A model generated the notes under the pieces. The model saw only the letters and a program-made list of their open reading frames with translations, searched no databases and was not told the DNA's origin. The translations under genes were made by a program, and so were the position numbers. Shown one piece after another: positions 6,396 to 6,574 of a stretch of 6,574 nt of DNA. Origin of the DNA: Thermoflexibacter sp. (GTDB lineage Bacteria > Bacteroidota > Bacteroidia > Cytophagales > Thermoflexibacteraceae); NCBI GenBank assembly GCA_025455345.1, contig JALOMS010000273.1, positions 1 through 6,574 of the forward strand. Reading direction: 5' to 3'. Within the stretch, counting starts at the first letter, position 1. Each line of letters opens with the position of its first letter.

Positions 6396-6418
6396 TAGTT
6401 CATGTTATTTTCATTAGC

Positions 6419-6451
6419 AAAGTACCAAACTTGGGCAAAGTTTGGTACTTT
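6419..6451 (+). terminator. Strong intrinsic terminator hairpin, probably bidirectional
   Basis: A perfect 14-bp inverted repeat, AAAGTACCAAACTT (6419-6432) and AAGTTTGGTACTTT (6438-6451), encloses the 5-nt loop GGGCA. The right arm ends in TTTT (6449-6452). The stem's own A and T ends give each strand a short U-run. It lies between the plus-strand gene ending at 6395 and a minus-strand gene ending at 6484, so it could serve both. It is the only convincing hairpin terminator in the window. Confidence 0.85.
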
Positions 6452-6483
6452 TGGGACAGCCTCTTTCTCATTTCATGAGTAGT

Positions 6484-6574
6484 CTATACCAACTCTTTCA
6501 TGGGACTCCAAAATAACTTTTCAAAATCCTTGATTTGGTCATTTTCCACGATAATTCCCTCCTCTTCGAGAAGT
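6484..6574 (-). CDS. 3' end of an unidentified minus-strand gene (partial)
   Basis: A minus-strand frame enters from the right edge (first full codon at 6573) and remains open for 29 codons to a TAG (complement of 6484-6486). The tail starts LLEEEGIIVENDQ and ends FEKLFWSPMKELV. It is charged and helix-prone with aromatic residues near the end, and looks like real protein. The family cannot be determined from this fragment. Its stop lies 32 nt from the shared hairpin terminator, which fits a convergent gene pair and supports it being coding. Confidence 0.6.
   Translation of the reverse strand, partial: LLEEEGIIVENDQIKDFEKLFWSPMKELV

Noticed and set aside
6467..6479. Small palindrome CTCAT/ATGAG just past the stop of the right-hand partial gene
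   Set aside because: A 5-bp stem with a 3-nt loop is expected by chance and the stronger hairpin next to it explains termination.

Overview
This AT-rich window looks like chromosomal DNA from a member of the Bacteroidota, probably a Cytophagia- or Flavobacteriia-like environmental bacterium. Four things suggest this. None of the seven complete genes has a clear Shine-Dalgarno sequence at a usable distance. The only promoter-like motifs match the Bacteroidota -7 box TAnnTTTG. MurQ has the shortened C-terminal region I associate with Bacteroidota MurQ. Several genes encode small secreted or lipoprotein products of the kind common in that phylum. The genus cannot be named from the sequence alone.

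Layout, left to right. Positions 1-92 hold the 3' end of a plus-strand gene ending in a charged helix. Next is a compact minus-strand cluster, transcribed right to left: an exported DsrE/DsrF-like protein (2918-3343), a kinase whose receiver domain comes first, REC-HisKA-HATPase (1770-2888), and a COG2509-type FAD-dependent oxidoreductase (150-1730). The gaps are 29 and 39 nt, so they are probably one operon. A 127-nt divergent intergenic region (3344-3470) separates this cluster from murQ on the plus strand (3471-4277), which encodes N-acetylmuramic acid 6-phosphate etherase. murQ converges, with only 10 nt between stop codons, on an unrecognised secreted protein on the minus strand (4288-4884). 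A second divergent region (4885-4957) leads to a plus-strand lipoprotein (4958-5683), with a transthyretin/carboxypeptidase-regulatory-like domain followed by a lipocalin-like domain, and then to an unrecognised secreted cysteine-containing protein (5769-6395). A strong 14-bp hairpin terminator (6419-6451) follows. The window ends in the 3' end of a minus-strand gene (6484-6574).

Functionally, murQ is a solitary peptidoglycan-recycling gene: it converts MurNAc-6-phosphate to GlcNAc-6-phosphate and D-lactate, and no transporter or kinase partner is in view. The minus-strand cluster mixes signalling and redox functions, but the link between them is only inferred. The right half is mostly cell-envelope proteins of unknown role. 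I see no RNA genes, CRISPR array, complete mobile element, phage gene or toxin/antitoxin pair. The window is mostly ordinary chromosome, and the findings below are modest leads rather than a clearly new system.
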